Source: Fratercula arctica
Taxonomy: Eukaryota > Chordata > Aves > Charadriiformes > Alcidae
Reading direction: 5' to 3'
Assembly (NCBI GenBank): GCA_947846985.1
Contig: CANTUZ010000005.1
Coordinates: forward strand, 50,619,389-50,683,388
Length of the DNA: 64,000 nt
Both the position numbers and the translations under genes were made by a program. The notes below the pieces were generated by a model that made no database searches, was not told where the DNA came from, and was given only the letters and a program-made list of their open reading frames with translations. Positions 35,937 through 50,800 of this stretch are shown here, one piece after another (the first letter of the stretch is position 1; each line of letters opens with the position of its first letter).

Positions 35937-38900
35937 TTAATCTATATAGAGTACTCTGTACATGCCACTTGGAGTGGAAAATAAGTGTATACACATATCC
36001 AGAATTCTAAATACCACATTCAGACCTCTTATATGTCAGAGCATTCTAGAAATAAGTCTGTTGAACTCAATCAATTGACATTGAATTTGTGTAACTGAGA
36101 ACAAAAGTAGGAATTAACCTCTTTTCTGTAGTCTCATTGATAAGATCATGTTTACTAATATAAAGTGCTGCCCAAACAGGAGTTGTAAAACAAAGAGAAG
36201 AACCAGCCTGAGAAATAGAATGTCTGAAGATGAGTCTCAAGCATTGAAATACTACTGAACAATGTATTTCATTAAAAATTAATCTAAATATAATTCCTCT
36301 TCTCAAAATCTCTTATTTTCCTATTCATTATCTCCTTTGCTTATTACTACTTGGTTGAAATAGTACAAATACAGGCAAATACAGCATTGAACAACTGAAG
36401 CAGCACAGTTAGCAGCAAATTTGATAGATGAATGCAGCAGCATCCATGAAGTATTTGTCACATGACTGTGTCTAAACCAAAATAACTGTCAAAGTTTCAC
36501 ATCTCAAGCAATTTTTTTTCATACAAATTATTATACAGACATACCGCTGAGAAGTGTCTTCATGTATTGTGGGCGACAAAGGTAGTTTAGGAGATGCCTA
36601 GGGCATGTTAAGAAAGGATGTTCTCGGACCTCTGAAGGGATACCTCTGAGCTGGTACATTTGCTTAGTAGCATATGGGTCGCAATGGAGATAGTTGGTAT
36701 CTAAAACCAACAAATGTATATTAGTCTAACACTGTACCTAAGGTGACGGGCCCCAGACTTTCTGTGATGCTGATCAGTGTGTTTATGGCTATACTGTTTC
36801 CAGTTTCACACCTTGCTTAGTCAGCTCAAGACATGTATCTCACTGTACAGGTATAATGATATGTACTTCAGTGTTAGTCACCTACTTTTGCTCCAGATTT
36901 CTGTTGTTAGCCCTCTTTTGGTGCTGATATATGACCAAAGTCCACCCTTCGCCAAGGAAACCGAGACATCCCTCCTTGATATCAAAGTAGATAGAATACT
37001 TACATGGATCCTCAGCCTGTCTGATTCAATCCCAGGTCTCCTCTGTCTTAGATGAATTTGCTATTCCTGTACAAAAGCCCTGATTAATAGGTTATAGATA
37101 CAAATATACACAGATTCTGACTCTCTTGTTTTCTTGCCTGCTTCAGGATCTTCATGTCTGCATAGGTACGGCTACCATCAGAAATATAAGAAACTGTACT
37201 GATCCACAATTTGGAAGTGATATTTAACAAATTTTATCTGATTTTGCTTATTTCCATATTTCACTTAAATAATGATTGTTTATTAGTAACTTATTAGAAA
37301 GCCACTTTTGCAGCAGTTTGCTAAAAAGCTGTTGGAGGCTCTGTGTTTCTGATTTTGGTAGGTGACACCAGAAGCTTTGATGCACAATTTTAGCCTTGTT
37401 ACCAGTACAACTGGGTGACCCCATGTTCCATAACTTATCAAAATGTTTGTAAACAAAGTAGGCACAGTATGTTTGACTTCCAAAGAGTTATTTTTTAAAA
37501 TCCAAGAGCTGCTTTTCCTCATCAATTAATCACTGATGAAAAACCAACAAAAAAAGGACAGAAACAAATTGTGGAAAGCTATTGTCTACAGAAATCTGCA
37601 TTGGGACCTCTGCTCTTCAAGTTTAGAACAGTCAAAACGGGATTTTACCATGAAGAGTAGCAGGAAGATCCCAAAACTCTAAATGACTTAGTGATAAAAT
37701 GGCAGACAAAATCCAGTGTGAACTGAATGCATATGGATAAAATAATTCTAATGAATTCTATATAGTAATGGCTCTGAATAATGTATTGATATTCAGGAAA
37801 GGGATTTTGAAGTCATGGATAGTTCTCTGAAAATGTCAATGAATAGTCATTTGTAGTCAAAAGAGAAAATTGTATATTAAGACTTACTAGGAATGAAGTT
37901 GATAGCAAAAAAAGGAAATGACACTATATACATCCCTTATACTGCTAATTGTAAACTCTATGCAAGTTTAGTACTTCTTGAAGTCCATTTTAAAAGGAGC
38001 AATTAGATCTAGGAAAAATACGGAGAAAAGCATCAAGGATAGCCAAAGGAAGAGAATTATACTGATTTGGGGCAAGCTACGTATATTAGGATGCTTCACT
38101 TTGAAAAAGACATGAAGAAAGATATAAACAATGGAGAAGGTGAATAGGGAATAGCTATTCAGTTTCCCTTAATACAAAAACTGGCAGGCACCTCATTAAA
38201 TTACCAAGTATCTCATTTAAAATAATGAAAGGACTTTTTTTTGTCATCCACCATGTACAGCACACATTAGAACTGTGTGCTGTAACACGCTATATTGTGT
38301 AAAAATTACATGAGTTTAAAAAACCCACAAAACTAGTCATATTCATGAAGCATAGATCCTTCAAATGTTCCTTTGTTGTTTTCCAGGTTACATTTTTACA
38401 AAATCTCATCCTCAGAAGTGTTCAACCTCGTTTTAGCCCAAAGGAGATTACAGTCTCCACTGAACTGTTCATTGTGTCACAAATCTGTCAAAGACTATAT
38501 TCACTGCTTTGAAAAATCAATTTTGTGCATAAATTTTAAAAAGTTTCTCTCGCAGAAAACAAATGCACAATAGCAGTCTCTGCAGGCTAACTTTAAATCT
38601 TACTCTCTAACAGAGCCTAAAACCCTTAAGAATGCCTCATCTGCCGTTCCTTCACTCCAGAATGTCATTATTCTTAATTGACTTTTTGGTAGATATCAAC
38701 CTGGGACCATTGTATGGTCTTGTATGTAATTTTCATTCATTTTATACCAATTATGCATGCAAACACTTGTATTACATTAAAAAAGACTAAGGTTGCAATG
38801 CCAATGATTCAGAAGCTGCAAAAATGAACACTCATTGCATAACCTTCACTGATCCCACTCCAAATATGCATTATAACGAAGTCTTGATTACATGGTTACA

Positions 38901-41900
38901 TATTATTTTTTTCCACAGAACTCTGTTGCTAGGACTGTGATATGATATGCAGTTCGTTAGGCTTGAAAAACACAAAACAATTTAAAAAAAATAAAGTATT
39001 GACAACAAATCCCATCATGTGGTGTTTTCAGGATAAGTCGTTAGCATTGCGATCTTTATCTTCCTGCTGCGCCTGGTCAGACATCTGGGAATTCAACTAA
39101 GGGTTGCACTGGTGCCCGTTCTTATTGTCAATACTGTCTCCTCACGGACATTCAATATGGAATTATGATTTCAGGGCAATCATCTATGAAGGGATGTATA
39201 TGCTCAGTGAGAATGGAAATTTTACCAATTTCAGCTCCTAAATACTAAGAAATATCTATTGAGGGCTGGCTTTCAAATTAAAAAAAACATTTGAGGAAAC
39301 TGTCATGAAATAGCAAAACACGTATCCCTGACACAAAGGTGACTCCAAGCTAAACTTCAGCTGCCAGCTGAAAAGCCAATGTGGTCAGAGTTATTTTTTG
39401 AAATTTAAGATTGGAAAAAAAACCCAACCTGGTTTTCAAACACAAATATATCTTTGCTGTAGAAAATTTCAGAGCTGGCATATAAAACTTGTCAGTGTTC
39501 CAGGGAGGAAAATTTTGGATGACTGTATTAATTTTATATAATAATATGCGTACACCTATACAGCCAGTAATGACTAAAAAGCAGGAAGGTAAACAGTTTG
39601 TTTATTGACTTGACAGATTCCAACATAGGACAGTTGTAGAACACCAGAATATTTTGAAATAGTTACTATTCTGTATAGAAGTTAGTAGGAAATCTGTGTG
39701 ACAAAAGCAATGGAGAGACTTTGGTTTCCTTTGTGTTATACTGTATAATGTTAGTTGTTATAGACTACCGATTATTTTAAAACAATATTTTGTTTCGTGT
39801 GAACCCAAATATTCTTATGGTGATTATGTTATAATGATTACTTTTTTGAGCAGAGGAGGAAGTGTATTTTTTAAACAGTAAATACAGATACTAATTCCAG
39901 GTCCTTGCTGTTATAGTTAAGGAAGCTCTCAATGGAACACAGATTTTTGAAACCACTGTTATGAAAAGGAACACAACTGAAGAGAACGGAGCCACTGTTT
40001 ACCTGTGACAGTTTGCAATGCTCCATAGTATGTATACACACAAACACACATAAACTTTTTTATACTAGTGTGTGTTAGAACATGTTTTACCTACATTTTT
40101 GCCTGCCTTACCATATGAGTAAGTAAAACAGAATGAAATATTTGTTTGGGTTTTCATGCCAATCTAAAAGAAATCCCAAGGAATTTCTCTTTCTTAAGAA
40201 AGCAAAATATACCATATACAGCAAGAAATTCTTCAGTTTCTTGGAAAATGTCTCCAAGTGGAGGAATGGCTGTTATATAAATACAAATTATTTCCCCCTC
40301 CCCCCCCCCCACCATAGATGTTGTCACTTAATTTTATTGCAAATGCTAACAAAGTTGTCCGTGGTGATACCAGTACTCATGCAACCTCTGTGAAAGTTAT
40401 TTCCAGCATCATAACTAAAAGTAAAACAATGAAGGATTAAACAGTCATGTAACTACCAATATCTGGAAGGTAAGCAAGAATAAGAACAGCTATGACTGAC
40501 TATTTCTACCTCTAGGGTTCTCTAACTCAAATCCATTAATTTTTTTTTTATTTTTATTTTTTATTGATTTAATTGCTTTTGTTTTTCTGATGAGTGTTAA
40601 ACTCAAATAGAAAAAATGTAGCTTGTACTCAAAAGTTTCATACTGAAATTATCACACATTGTCAGTGGGTAACTATCAAAAGGGGAGAAGGGGAAACAGG
40701 GAGAAATGGTAGAACGGGCAAGGAAGTAAACTTAGGAAAAGAAGGAGAGGGTAAGGACTCACATACTCCTTCCTACTTCTGGTGCACTTTTTAACGCACT
40801 AATTATGTATTTACTAACTAGTGAATGAGAGACACATTGACTGTCTCATAGCAGCAATTTTTATTTTTTTTTTTCAATTGCAAGTTGAAATGAGGAATAC
40901 AATCTGCAGTTGAATTTATATGGGGAAATCTCATGGGTGTTAAATGGTTAGCTGCACACTAACATTTGGCTTACACCCTTTCTAGAAATACCATCAGTCT
41001 CCAAATATCTTTAGTGACAATGCACTCACTTTTCTCATCCTTTGGGATGAGGAGAGATAAAAAAAAATAAAAGCCTTTCCCACAATTATTTTTCATATGT
41101 AATCCTCTTTAAATGTGTCCTCAATTCTTTACAGGGTATGTGTGGGCTGCACTGCAAAGCTTTCCCACTTCATGCATCTTCATTTGAAAAAAGCTTTATT
41201 CATCAGATTTTATTACTTCATTAAATGTCTGTAAACACAAATACTAAGATCTGAACAAGTTTGTATGAGGGGGATGAGATAGAGTAGGCATTTGTCTGAA
41301 TTAAGGAGTTTTAACAAGTCTAGCATTGTGATGAAGAGAGACAAAGTGCCATCTAGTGAAAGCAATAACTGTTAACATAAAGAGAAGGTTAAGATCTTAC
41401 TGAAGATTAGTTCCACAGTTTCAATTCCCAGATGTGTGTGACTATAGATAGTGTTTTATTAATACATCTCAATTTATGCAGTAAACCAATTATGATTATT
41501 CAAATCTATGAGTACTCCATGAATTTTTGTAGTTGTTTTAGAAAACAATATATACTTTATTCCATTTTATTTTTACAAAATGAAGCATGGTTAAGTTGTG
41601 CTGGAAGTGCTCTGGTTATTCTGTAAGACACACTTCTCCTTCTGAGACACCAACACCCCCGTAAGGTGCAGACTGCAACCTGTGAGCCACTATACAGGAC
41701 TGAACGGTTGACGTCAATAAGAAGTCCATATACTTTTCAGAAAAACAAGGGAAATTAGATTAGGATCTTCTACCTGTCTCTATCCTACCCTCTCTCAAGT
41801 TTATCTGGTTTGAACAGATGCTTCAACGCGAATTGCACAGGGCATTAATCTCTGAAATCATTAGTGCTCAGAACCATTGCTTTTAGGGTATTGTCCAGTG

Positions 41901-41956
41901 GTAAATCAGTCTTCTTTAAGAAATAAAAAGAAAGCTCTACTGAGTCATTATGAGAC

Positions 41957-41982
41957 AATCTGAGGTAATTAAACCTCAGATT
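41957..41982. repeat. 10-bp perfect inverted repeat
   Basis: AATCTGAGGT at 41957-41966 is complementary to ACCTCAGATT at 41973-41982, with a six-base AT loop. It is a small cruciform-capable palindrome without other context. Confidence 0.8.
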
Positions 41983-42291
41983 AAAGGTAATTCTAGACAC
42001 TAAACCACTGGCCAAATCAAAGATTACCTTTTGATATTCTAACACCAAGGAATAAAAAAAGTTTGTCTTAGATGTGAGATACAGTACATAAAGTATTTTT
42101 AATCTAAGGATTTAAATAACTGTAAATATGCACATTTTTATAGAAATACTGTTGTCAGACAGAAGCTGAAGCAAAATGTTAAGCTTGAGTCCTTCTCTCA
42201 TGCGTCCTGAGTTCCTGATTGTTTCACAGTATTTAACTACTCTGTATCACTGTGCTTTCTAACTACAGCCCTTTTGTAGCCCTTCAACTAC

Positions 42292-42308
42292 AAAAAAAAA
42301 AAAAAAAA
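42292..42308. repeat. 17-base poly-A
   Basis: A simple homopolymer in unique DNA; no retroelement body is recognised upstream. Confidence 0.85.
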
Positions 42309-43309
42309 GGCAAAACTCTTCAGTGTCACAGTCTGAGTGTTGAGAAAATCACTTAACTGTGAGAAGTGAAACAGGCTCAGGAAATACAGTCGTGGTTTAG
42401 TTATTGAACTGCTAGCAATGTGCCTAGAGTTGAACAGGATACAAAGTTGAGCCTTCTCCAAACTGCTTGTAACTGGAATAGTTGATGCACATATGTTTAT
42501 AAATACACATTACTAATACACATATAAAATTCCCAAAAGCACAGTTAATGTGGCAAAAATTGCCTGCATGCAAACTCTTTTGCAAATCTTCCTACTAGTC
42601 ACCTTTCTTGAAATTTCCAGGAATTGAACCTGGTGCCCTGAGTCGATACTACTGGTGTTTCTCATCTCTGAAGATACATTCGATAACTTGATATCCTGAG
42701 AGAAAGAATCTGAAAAAAACTCCTTTTCCCCTGCACATGTGAAAGATTAAATGAAAGATTTTAAAGTGACCTGAATTACAGCACGCTAGCACCTTTTGCT
42801 TAATTTCCCTGGACTTTTATTATTTACTCTGTATCAAACACATTACAGTATTTAGATTATCATGTCTTTCTTTTCACTGGCTTGTTGTTTACTAGCATTA
42901 CCTGCAGTTCACATGACAAACTTACCTTACCTAATTAAAAGTTACATTACTGCTAACTTGGTCTCCCTTCACCTGCTCAAACTGAAAGGGCTTATAACAA
43001 CTGCATAAGTCTACAGCATAACAAAAACTACTGCTACGTTTTGTTTCTTAGCAAGAACATGTGCCTTTACTTACTTGGCAAAAGGAAAAGACGTCCCTTT
43101 CTATAAGTTGATTTAGGAGTCATTGCACTGGGGTTTGGAAGAACTTGAACAGCAGAGTAGACACTGTCAGCAAATACTTGTTAAAAACACATTAGGAAAG
43201 ATTTGGAATGGTTTTATGAACGGCAACACGTAATACGAAAATTAAAGGCTGACCACTACGAAGAATGGTGCAGAGCACAAAAGGGTGAAACAATTCCATT
43301 ACCACTGCT

Positions 43310-43340
43310 CCTGGGATGTATCCCTTTAATGCATCCCAGG
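43310..43340. repeat. Short inverted repeat
   Basis: CCTGGGATG is mirrored by CATCCCAGG about a dozen bases later, extendable by one G:U pair in RNA. Stem of nine to ten pairs. No function can be assigned. Confidence 0.7.
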
Positions 43341-44795
43341 GTGCTTGTGTCCCTTAGCATGTTGGAGCAATGATACAGGTTCAGTGCCAAGCCTCTTAGT
43401 TCATTTATTAATTTATTCCACCTACCATCAAAGCACAAAAAGAAACAGAACCTGACACTTTGGGGTTAGCTGATATATTTAAATTCTTCCAATCTTTGTT
43501 TTATTTTAACTTTCCTCTTAGCATTACTTTTGAATGAGAGTTCCAAGCATGCTTAATCATTGAAAAGTTCCTGACACTTTCTATAGAAGCAGTAACATTT
43601 GCTTTTTTTGTAGTTTATGTTGTAGAAAGAATAGAGTTAGAAGCAATAAATATTGAAGCTAAAGGAAAACACTGAGGATTAATTTCTTTGAATAATTTCT
43701 ACATACGCTATAGACTTTCAGTACATAGCGCTGATCTCTCAGTGTTTAATACAATAGAGCTGGTAGTAAATCTTACTTACTGTAGCATATATTGCTAATT
43801 AAATAGTTCTGTCCTGTCCAAATTTCCTCTTAGCTGTTTGCCTACATTTCCTCATTTTCTGCTTGCACACTGAATCAGTGATTTGTCCCTTATTCCCCCT
43901 TTCTGATGTAAGTAAAAGTAAGCTGAGCTAGAAAGAAGCAATAGGTGGATATTGGGCGCCTTGGGGAAATGGTGGGGAAAGAAGGGCTTACCAGAAATGG
44001 AGGCATTGAGTCATCACCTTGTTGTCTGCAGACATGGAGCAAATACCAGCTCAAACTCAGACCTGAGCTCTACTACAGCACATCATATACCTTTACATCA
44101 GGAAAGTCACAGTGTCCTGTGACCTTAGATAACACTAAGTATAGAGTCTGTGTATACTTGGGATAAGGATCTAACATCAAGTTATCGGGAGCAGGAATAC
44201 TCACATCTTTCACATAGGAGCTTAAAATCCTAACCTATTTAACTGGTATAACACCTAGAAGCTAGTGTGAGTAATTTACTCTTCTTGAGCAATCTTCAGT
44301 TCTGTAACTGTACTTTAGGGTGTCAATAAAGTTGGCTTGGTTTAAAATCTTGTCAGATATAAATGGAGGAAACCTTAACTATGGTGCATAATTTCACTGC
44401 AAAGTTACTGGGGGAAAAAAAAAAAAACCACAACCATATAAAAAACCAAATAGGTAAAAATCTAAAATGGCACACTGAAAGATTTTTTGTAATTCTTTAC
44501 AGAAGTAATGCATAATCTATATTCAGTAAGAGATGTCCATATGCTTTCTACATGCATTTTCTTGGTAATGAAAAAAGTCAATGCATTCTTATTATTTATA
44601 TGGCTGATTTGAACATTTATGTCTTTTGGAAGCAGGAAGATGGTCAAAATATTAGGTCATGCATTGAAAATGCAGGTCTCTATGTACTTGTTTCCTTTGC
44701 TAATGTTTTAGAAACAAGTTGCTGTGGATTTGTTTCATAATGTTTTCCCCAAATTACTGAAAAGAGAAATTTATTAATGAAAAAAATTACACTTT

Positions 44796-44818
44796 TTCTT
44801 TTTTTTTTTTTTTTTTAA
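44796..44818. repeat. T-rich run
   Basis: About twenty T with one C interruption. Simple sequence only. Confidence 0.8.
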
Positions 44819-47800
44819 TTTATTTTTAATCTTTACCTTTTCTGCTGAGAAATCACTTGGTAAATTATGTCAGGTCATATCAGCAGCATTGGACTGCCCA
44901 TGTAATGCAATGTGACTGATGCAAGCTGACAAGACATGCAACCCAGCGATACATAAGTTGGGTAGAGAATGGTGTGGGGGGAAGAAAGATGAAAATGGAT
45001 TTGTCTCAGAAGACAAGATGTGGATGCACATAGGCAGAATCACAACTGTCCACAGTGGTTATCTTCAGTAGTTTCAGCAGGGACTTGAGAATTGCCTGTC
45101 CTTTCATTTATGAAGCTAAACCTTTCATTGTGAGACTGAAACTGTACAACGGACATGCTGAAATTAGTCTCCCTGATTTGTCTCACTGTAAAGAGCCCCC
45201 CCCAAAGCTTATGTCCTGCTTCAAAACTTGCTTTGAAAGTGCTTCAATGAGACTTCAGTCAGTGCTTAGACCTTGCAGAGGTTCTCTGCACAGAAGAAGC
45301 TTGCATGTTGTACAATCATGGTTTTACATTTTTCAGTATCTGTTTGAAACACTTTTTTACTAACAAATATACTTTAACATTAGCACTCAGAGAAGCACAA
45401 AGTAATTAACATATGAATCACTTTACTCACGTTCAAGGAAGAGCTCTCAACCTTCAAAAACAATTTGTCATTTGCAGAAAGCTACAGTTTCACACCATTG
45501 CTTATGGACTAGTGAGTATCAGTGACGCAGAAACACAGGGTTGTGTTGAACATGGAGGCTATGTGCAACGAGCAATCATAATTCAGTTTTCTTGGCAAAT
45601 GAACATTAAGCCCACTTAGTGCAATTTCGTGTAATGCAAGATGGAGTGGAGACAAGGGTAGACGCAGATAGTGAGGAGTGTTGGTGTGTCAGGACAACGA
45701 TTCTCACGTCAGTTATTCTGGCCATGACTCCTCAAGTTGCTAAGAGTAAGTCAACATGGTATTTAATGTGCTGTCATAATGCATGAAACTGCAGTGATAC
45801 TACTTAGACACCAAGTTAAAAAAGAAAACTACACCTGAGAGTTTTATGTAAACCAAAACAATGCAGGGAACTTCTTCATCAGAGCTGCACCTGCTCAGTT
45901 TATTATGCCACTCAAAGCTTTTAACAAAAGATTTGCATTTAGGCAGTAAGTGTTCCTTTACTGGAGAATATTGGTGTACTTTACACAACTTGACAAAGCT
46001 CTTTAGCCTCTGAATCCTGAGAGATAGGTGGCCTTTCTTTGTTTTTATGTTGTCCACAAAATCGTATCATCTGAGTTTCTCATAATAATTACTGAATACA
46101 TTATCTAACTTCTATACGATAGTATCTATAATTGCCCCTATTTACACAAAGTAACTAAAGAAAACAAAGGTCAAAGTGGCCTGGGTGCAAAGCCACTAAA
46201 ATAAAACTATGGCGGGACTCGGACCTCAAGTACAGAACAAGCGAAAAAGCAGGGCTTTTAACATTTTGGGGGAAAATTCTCTTCAAGCAGCAGACCCAGT
46301 AATAACATTTAACCAGCACTGCCTGCTTCTAATTGTCTGCTTTAACTATTAAACATTCTCCCTATCAGATAAACTTTGATGTGTGCATCCCATACAGTAT
46401 ATGCTGCAATACACCCTTAAACATTGTAAGGATAACTAAAAACACTGGAAGAGCCACAATTTGAATTTCACTCGGCATTTGTCATAAAGAGTTAGAGATT
46501 CTTAGGTAGCTCTGAAAATATTTGACAAGGTGATGTTTTGGTTTATAATTTATATATTGGTGGTGGCTTCTTTTACCCCTTATTCCTAGCTAATTAAAAG
46601 CATGCTTAAAAAACATTATTCACAGTAGCTTAGAACTCACAAGACCTGTAAAATTTTTCACAATAAGAATGCACAAGTAAAGAAACTCAGTCTTGGACTT
46701 AGATATTCTGCAGATTTGTAATGAAGACTGTAGGTACCAAAGAGACCATAAACTCTGATATGAAAATCCGTACTTGAAATCTGCTTGATAAGAGTCCAAC
46801 AAATTATAATGCATAAATTCAGTGGTGCTTTTCTGATTTGCATGTTGGTTTTGAATGGATCTTTAGGGTTTTGTCTGCTTGCTGTTTTTTCCAATAGATA
46901 TCTGGATATGTGCCACAGGTATGACACTTGGGTATGAATATGCGATGACTAACTTCAAATTAGTTTTCCTCTACCATCCTGTTCCACTGCTTACAGGTGT
47001 CTTTTTCAACAATTCTGCTATCAGCAAAATAATTTACTAGAATTTATTACATACTCAAGTATTATGGCAGGCAGGGCATATGAAGGTAAATATAAACAAC
47101 ATTAATATAAAGGAAAGATATATTACACAGTAAAATTCATCCACTTAAGTGTGAGTGAATACATGTCAAAATGTCTTTGAAATATTACCAGTCTCTTTTC
47201 CTAGAACAAGGGGAGAGTGAATTTTTAAAGATAGAAAAACGAGTCTCTAATTTGCCTTCTAACTTTTATGATAAATCCAGTTTCTAAACTTCTAATGACA
47301 TCAGTTTACAGCAGTACAGTTTATCATATGCAAAACCCATTTGTTTTAATTTTTTATTATGAAATTGAGTTTTCCCAAAATATTTTTATTTAGACATTAT
47401 CAAGCAAGCTGACATGGAAAAAGGGTTTCCCAAACCTCCAAATGACTTCCACTTTTGTTGCAAATTTTGAGTGATTGAATCCAAATTTTATAAATGCTGC
47501 TTAAATTATATTTTCCCATGGTATGCATAGTTATTGCTTTAACAGGAAAAATACATGCCCTTTCTAACAAGGCAAAGGATCCTAGCTACAGTAGCATTAG
47601 CAGACATCGTTAGGACACTGCTAGGTACAGCTGAATAAGCTTTGCCTTTGTTATGTCGCCTATCTTAAAGCCATTAAAAGTAACATTGTAAGCTGTTATG
47701 TAGCTGTCATATCAGGAGGAAGTCTTATACTGATTTAATTAAATTTTTCTGGCAACAGATAAAGACAAGGAATGGAAATAATTAAGCCTGTATAGGTTAT

Positions 47801-50800
47801 TCTCTTCTGCTGTTAAATCATTATTCAAGGAGAAAGCCTCCAAAGTTTTATCCTTCCTTGGGCCATTTTAGGGGACTATTTTCTCAGGTTCCTGCCATTT
47901 ATTAATGTGTTGATTCATTTTAGCAGGATTGATATCTCTATGGGGTCATAATTCATTTCAGTTGAATTCCCAACATGCAGAAGCTGTTTCAGAGAATCCT
48001 TGCCAGATAGCTACAGATTAACTATCATCTGAAATCAGTGTGATGTATTTAAAGGTGAAAGCAGCTGCAATGCGCAGATTTAGGTTAAATGGCTTGGAAA
48101 CTGCCCAGCCAGCTATCCCTTTGGAAGTGGTATGAATAGGCTGCTCAAGAGTACTCAAGGCCAGACCCAAGAACTTAGAAACTCAGTACCCCATTTTAAG
48201 GCAGATGCAGCAAAAATGGAGATCAGAAGCCTCCGTTAAGCCTCTGTACTCTGTGGAGGGGGTTGGCATCTTCACATGGCATCCAGAGCAGTACAAGGAA
48301 CAGTGAGATGCCTTAAATCTGTCCTGCACATATGAGCTTTCTACTGCCAGCTCACTGGGAAATGCTGAGTCTAAAATCCTGGTTTTATTCAGCTATGGAA
48401 GAAATTGCATTTTCACCCTTTGGGATTCACTTTCTTCACCCACTGAAATCAGAAAGAAAATTCACTTCCCAAGCAGTCTTGAAGGTAGAGGCTCAGCCAC
48501 CCCTTTTTTATTTAAAAGTTTGTTGCTAGACCACAGTAATGAAGTAGGAAAGCAGGTTTAAATTTTTCTCTCCACATACTGGAATTTACACTCATTTTTC
48601 TCAGCTCTGCACCTAGTAATCTGAAAGCCAGTCTATTCTTTCTTTTGCTATGGTTATATAGGAAATAATGTTGGTACACTGTAGCAAACTTGTAGCAAAG
48701 CTACAAGGACAGAAGGAGATTTAATTGTAAAACCAGGCCAATTACACTCACATGCTTACTATCATACCTGCACACTGACAAGGACTACAAAATGTTTAGA
48801 TCTCACGTGATGGACTGCGTGACAGAGGCCACCAGCTATACAGTCATGGTTAGGTGTTGCTTCAGATGGTAATAACATGCTGGATTTGGATGTGGTTTGC
48901 ACCACTGCAGAGTTCACAGGGATTTTAGCCATTGCGTCTCACCTGAGTGAGTTATTCGGATTTACCCATTGTCCTGTCCCCAGCAGTGGTTGTCCTAAGA
49001 AGATGAACAGTCATCAATACACAAAACTGCTACAGCCTTTCATCTGCCATTTGCTCTGGTACTTCCACACCTGGTCAGTCCTGGTTGTTCCCTTTCACAT
49101 GAATCCTAATGTTCCAGTTACTATTTCCTACAGTTGCAGGGATATAAGGAAGGAAGGAAGATGCAGGGATGAAAGGCAAGAGACACTTTCCATCTGTCCT
49201 GGAGTTCAGCAGTCGTTTGACAAAGAATGAAAGAAAAAAGAAATGAGTAACAAGTGACCAGTTCCACAGCCTAGCAGTTAGCGCACTTTGCTTTCCTGAG
49301 TTTTGCTCTCAGAACTGCTACAGTTTAAATTCAGAACAGAATAATGGACCAGTAACTTGCACCTACTTGACACTGTGTGTGCACAAAATGGATATGACTG
49401 ATATTCGTTTGATGTTTTGGATACAGTCTGGAGTAAAAGCAGGTAATACCACATGAATTGCAGCTGCAAAACACCTGTTCCAGGACTGAACAAAAGGGAC
49501 TCAGCATTATATAAATTGACAAGGGCCTGCATTACCTTGCATGCTAGCTACACAATTTACACAGTCAGATTTCATTTCACCTTTGATTTCAGGTCCCTTT
49601 CCAGCTTAACACTATAATAGCCAGGAACAGATCTGAGCTTCTGGGATATGTATCACAACTATGTCATCCTGGGCCATCTGCTTCTATTTCATTTGTCTCC
49701 TCCCTTGCACATACAGATCATAAACACGTTTCTGCTAAATATACAGAAGGGAATACATTTTCACATCATAACCTCTGTATAGCTGATAATGAGTATTCCT
49801 CATTCCTCTGTCAAGCAAGCTATTGTTCATCTGTATGTTTCTTATTGTGACAAGAAAATACTTGTCTACTTCATAGTACTAAAAGCTATGTGGTTCAGGG
49901 TATGTGATTAACGCAAAACTCCATAGTCATAGTTGTTGCCTCTCTATCTACCAGCACAGTTTCTAAATTGAAAGTTTTAACACAGTACTCAACAGCTTAA
50001 ACAGGTTAAAAATGGTAGCCTGTGAGATGTTATAGCACTGAAACCAAAAGTTGAACTTACAGTAATAAATTATATTTTATAGTTATATACAGTTTTTCAT
50101 CTTGAATGGTATTAAGGTGTTTTATAAACTAGTAAGTAAAAGAACTAGGCATTCTCGGCTAAAAGAGAGAGTGTAAGTAAAAGAATACTATAATGGAAGG
50201 AAACATAAATTTTTGCAAAAGTATTGCCCTTCTGAAAAGTTCAGTTGACTCCTTTAATTCACCTACCTCAGAAGCAGGAGCTGCTGAGTAATACCTGTGA
50301 TTTTTTTTCTGTTTACAAATAATTAATTCAATAAAGGTTTATTTTATGAATATATGTCTTCCCAAATATTTACTCTTTGTCACTACATTTTGTCTGATGG
50401 AATATTTCATGTGAATAGTGCTAATACATTATCTTGCAAAAATTAATCTTACTGTGTACCTGCATAATTATAAACTAATGTTGTTCCCATTTTGAATAAA
50501 TGATTTAAACTTCTAAAATTGTAGAATTATGAATACGAAATATTCATAATATCCTTCCTGACAATTCATGTTTTTATTTTTGAATACACTTTTTCCAAAA
50601 TTTTGAGTAAACATCTTGATTTCATTAATATTCAAAATTTCAAGCCTATTTAAAAAATGTGCTATTGTTTTATCTTTGTTTGGAAGCATTTTTAAAGGTA
50701 CAATGTCAAGAAATAGAGATCATCTGGCTCAGTTGCTCACCTGCCTTCTCTGCTTTTCATTTACGTTGGTTATTTTGTACACAGAGAACTGTTATGGAGC

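Noticed and set aside
42610..42650. tRNA-like string GAATTGAACCTGG
   Set aside because: It resembles a T-arm complement, but no acceptor stem, anticodon arm or D-arm can be folded around it.
48877..49230. 117-codon plus-strand ORF
   Set aside because: No family recognised and no supporting splice sites; length is within chance range for a locally stop-poor stretch.
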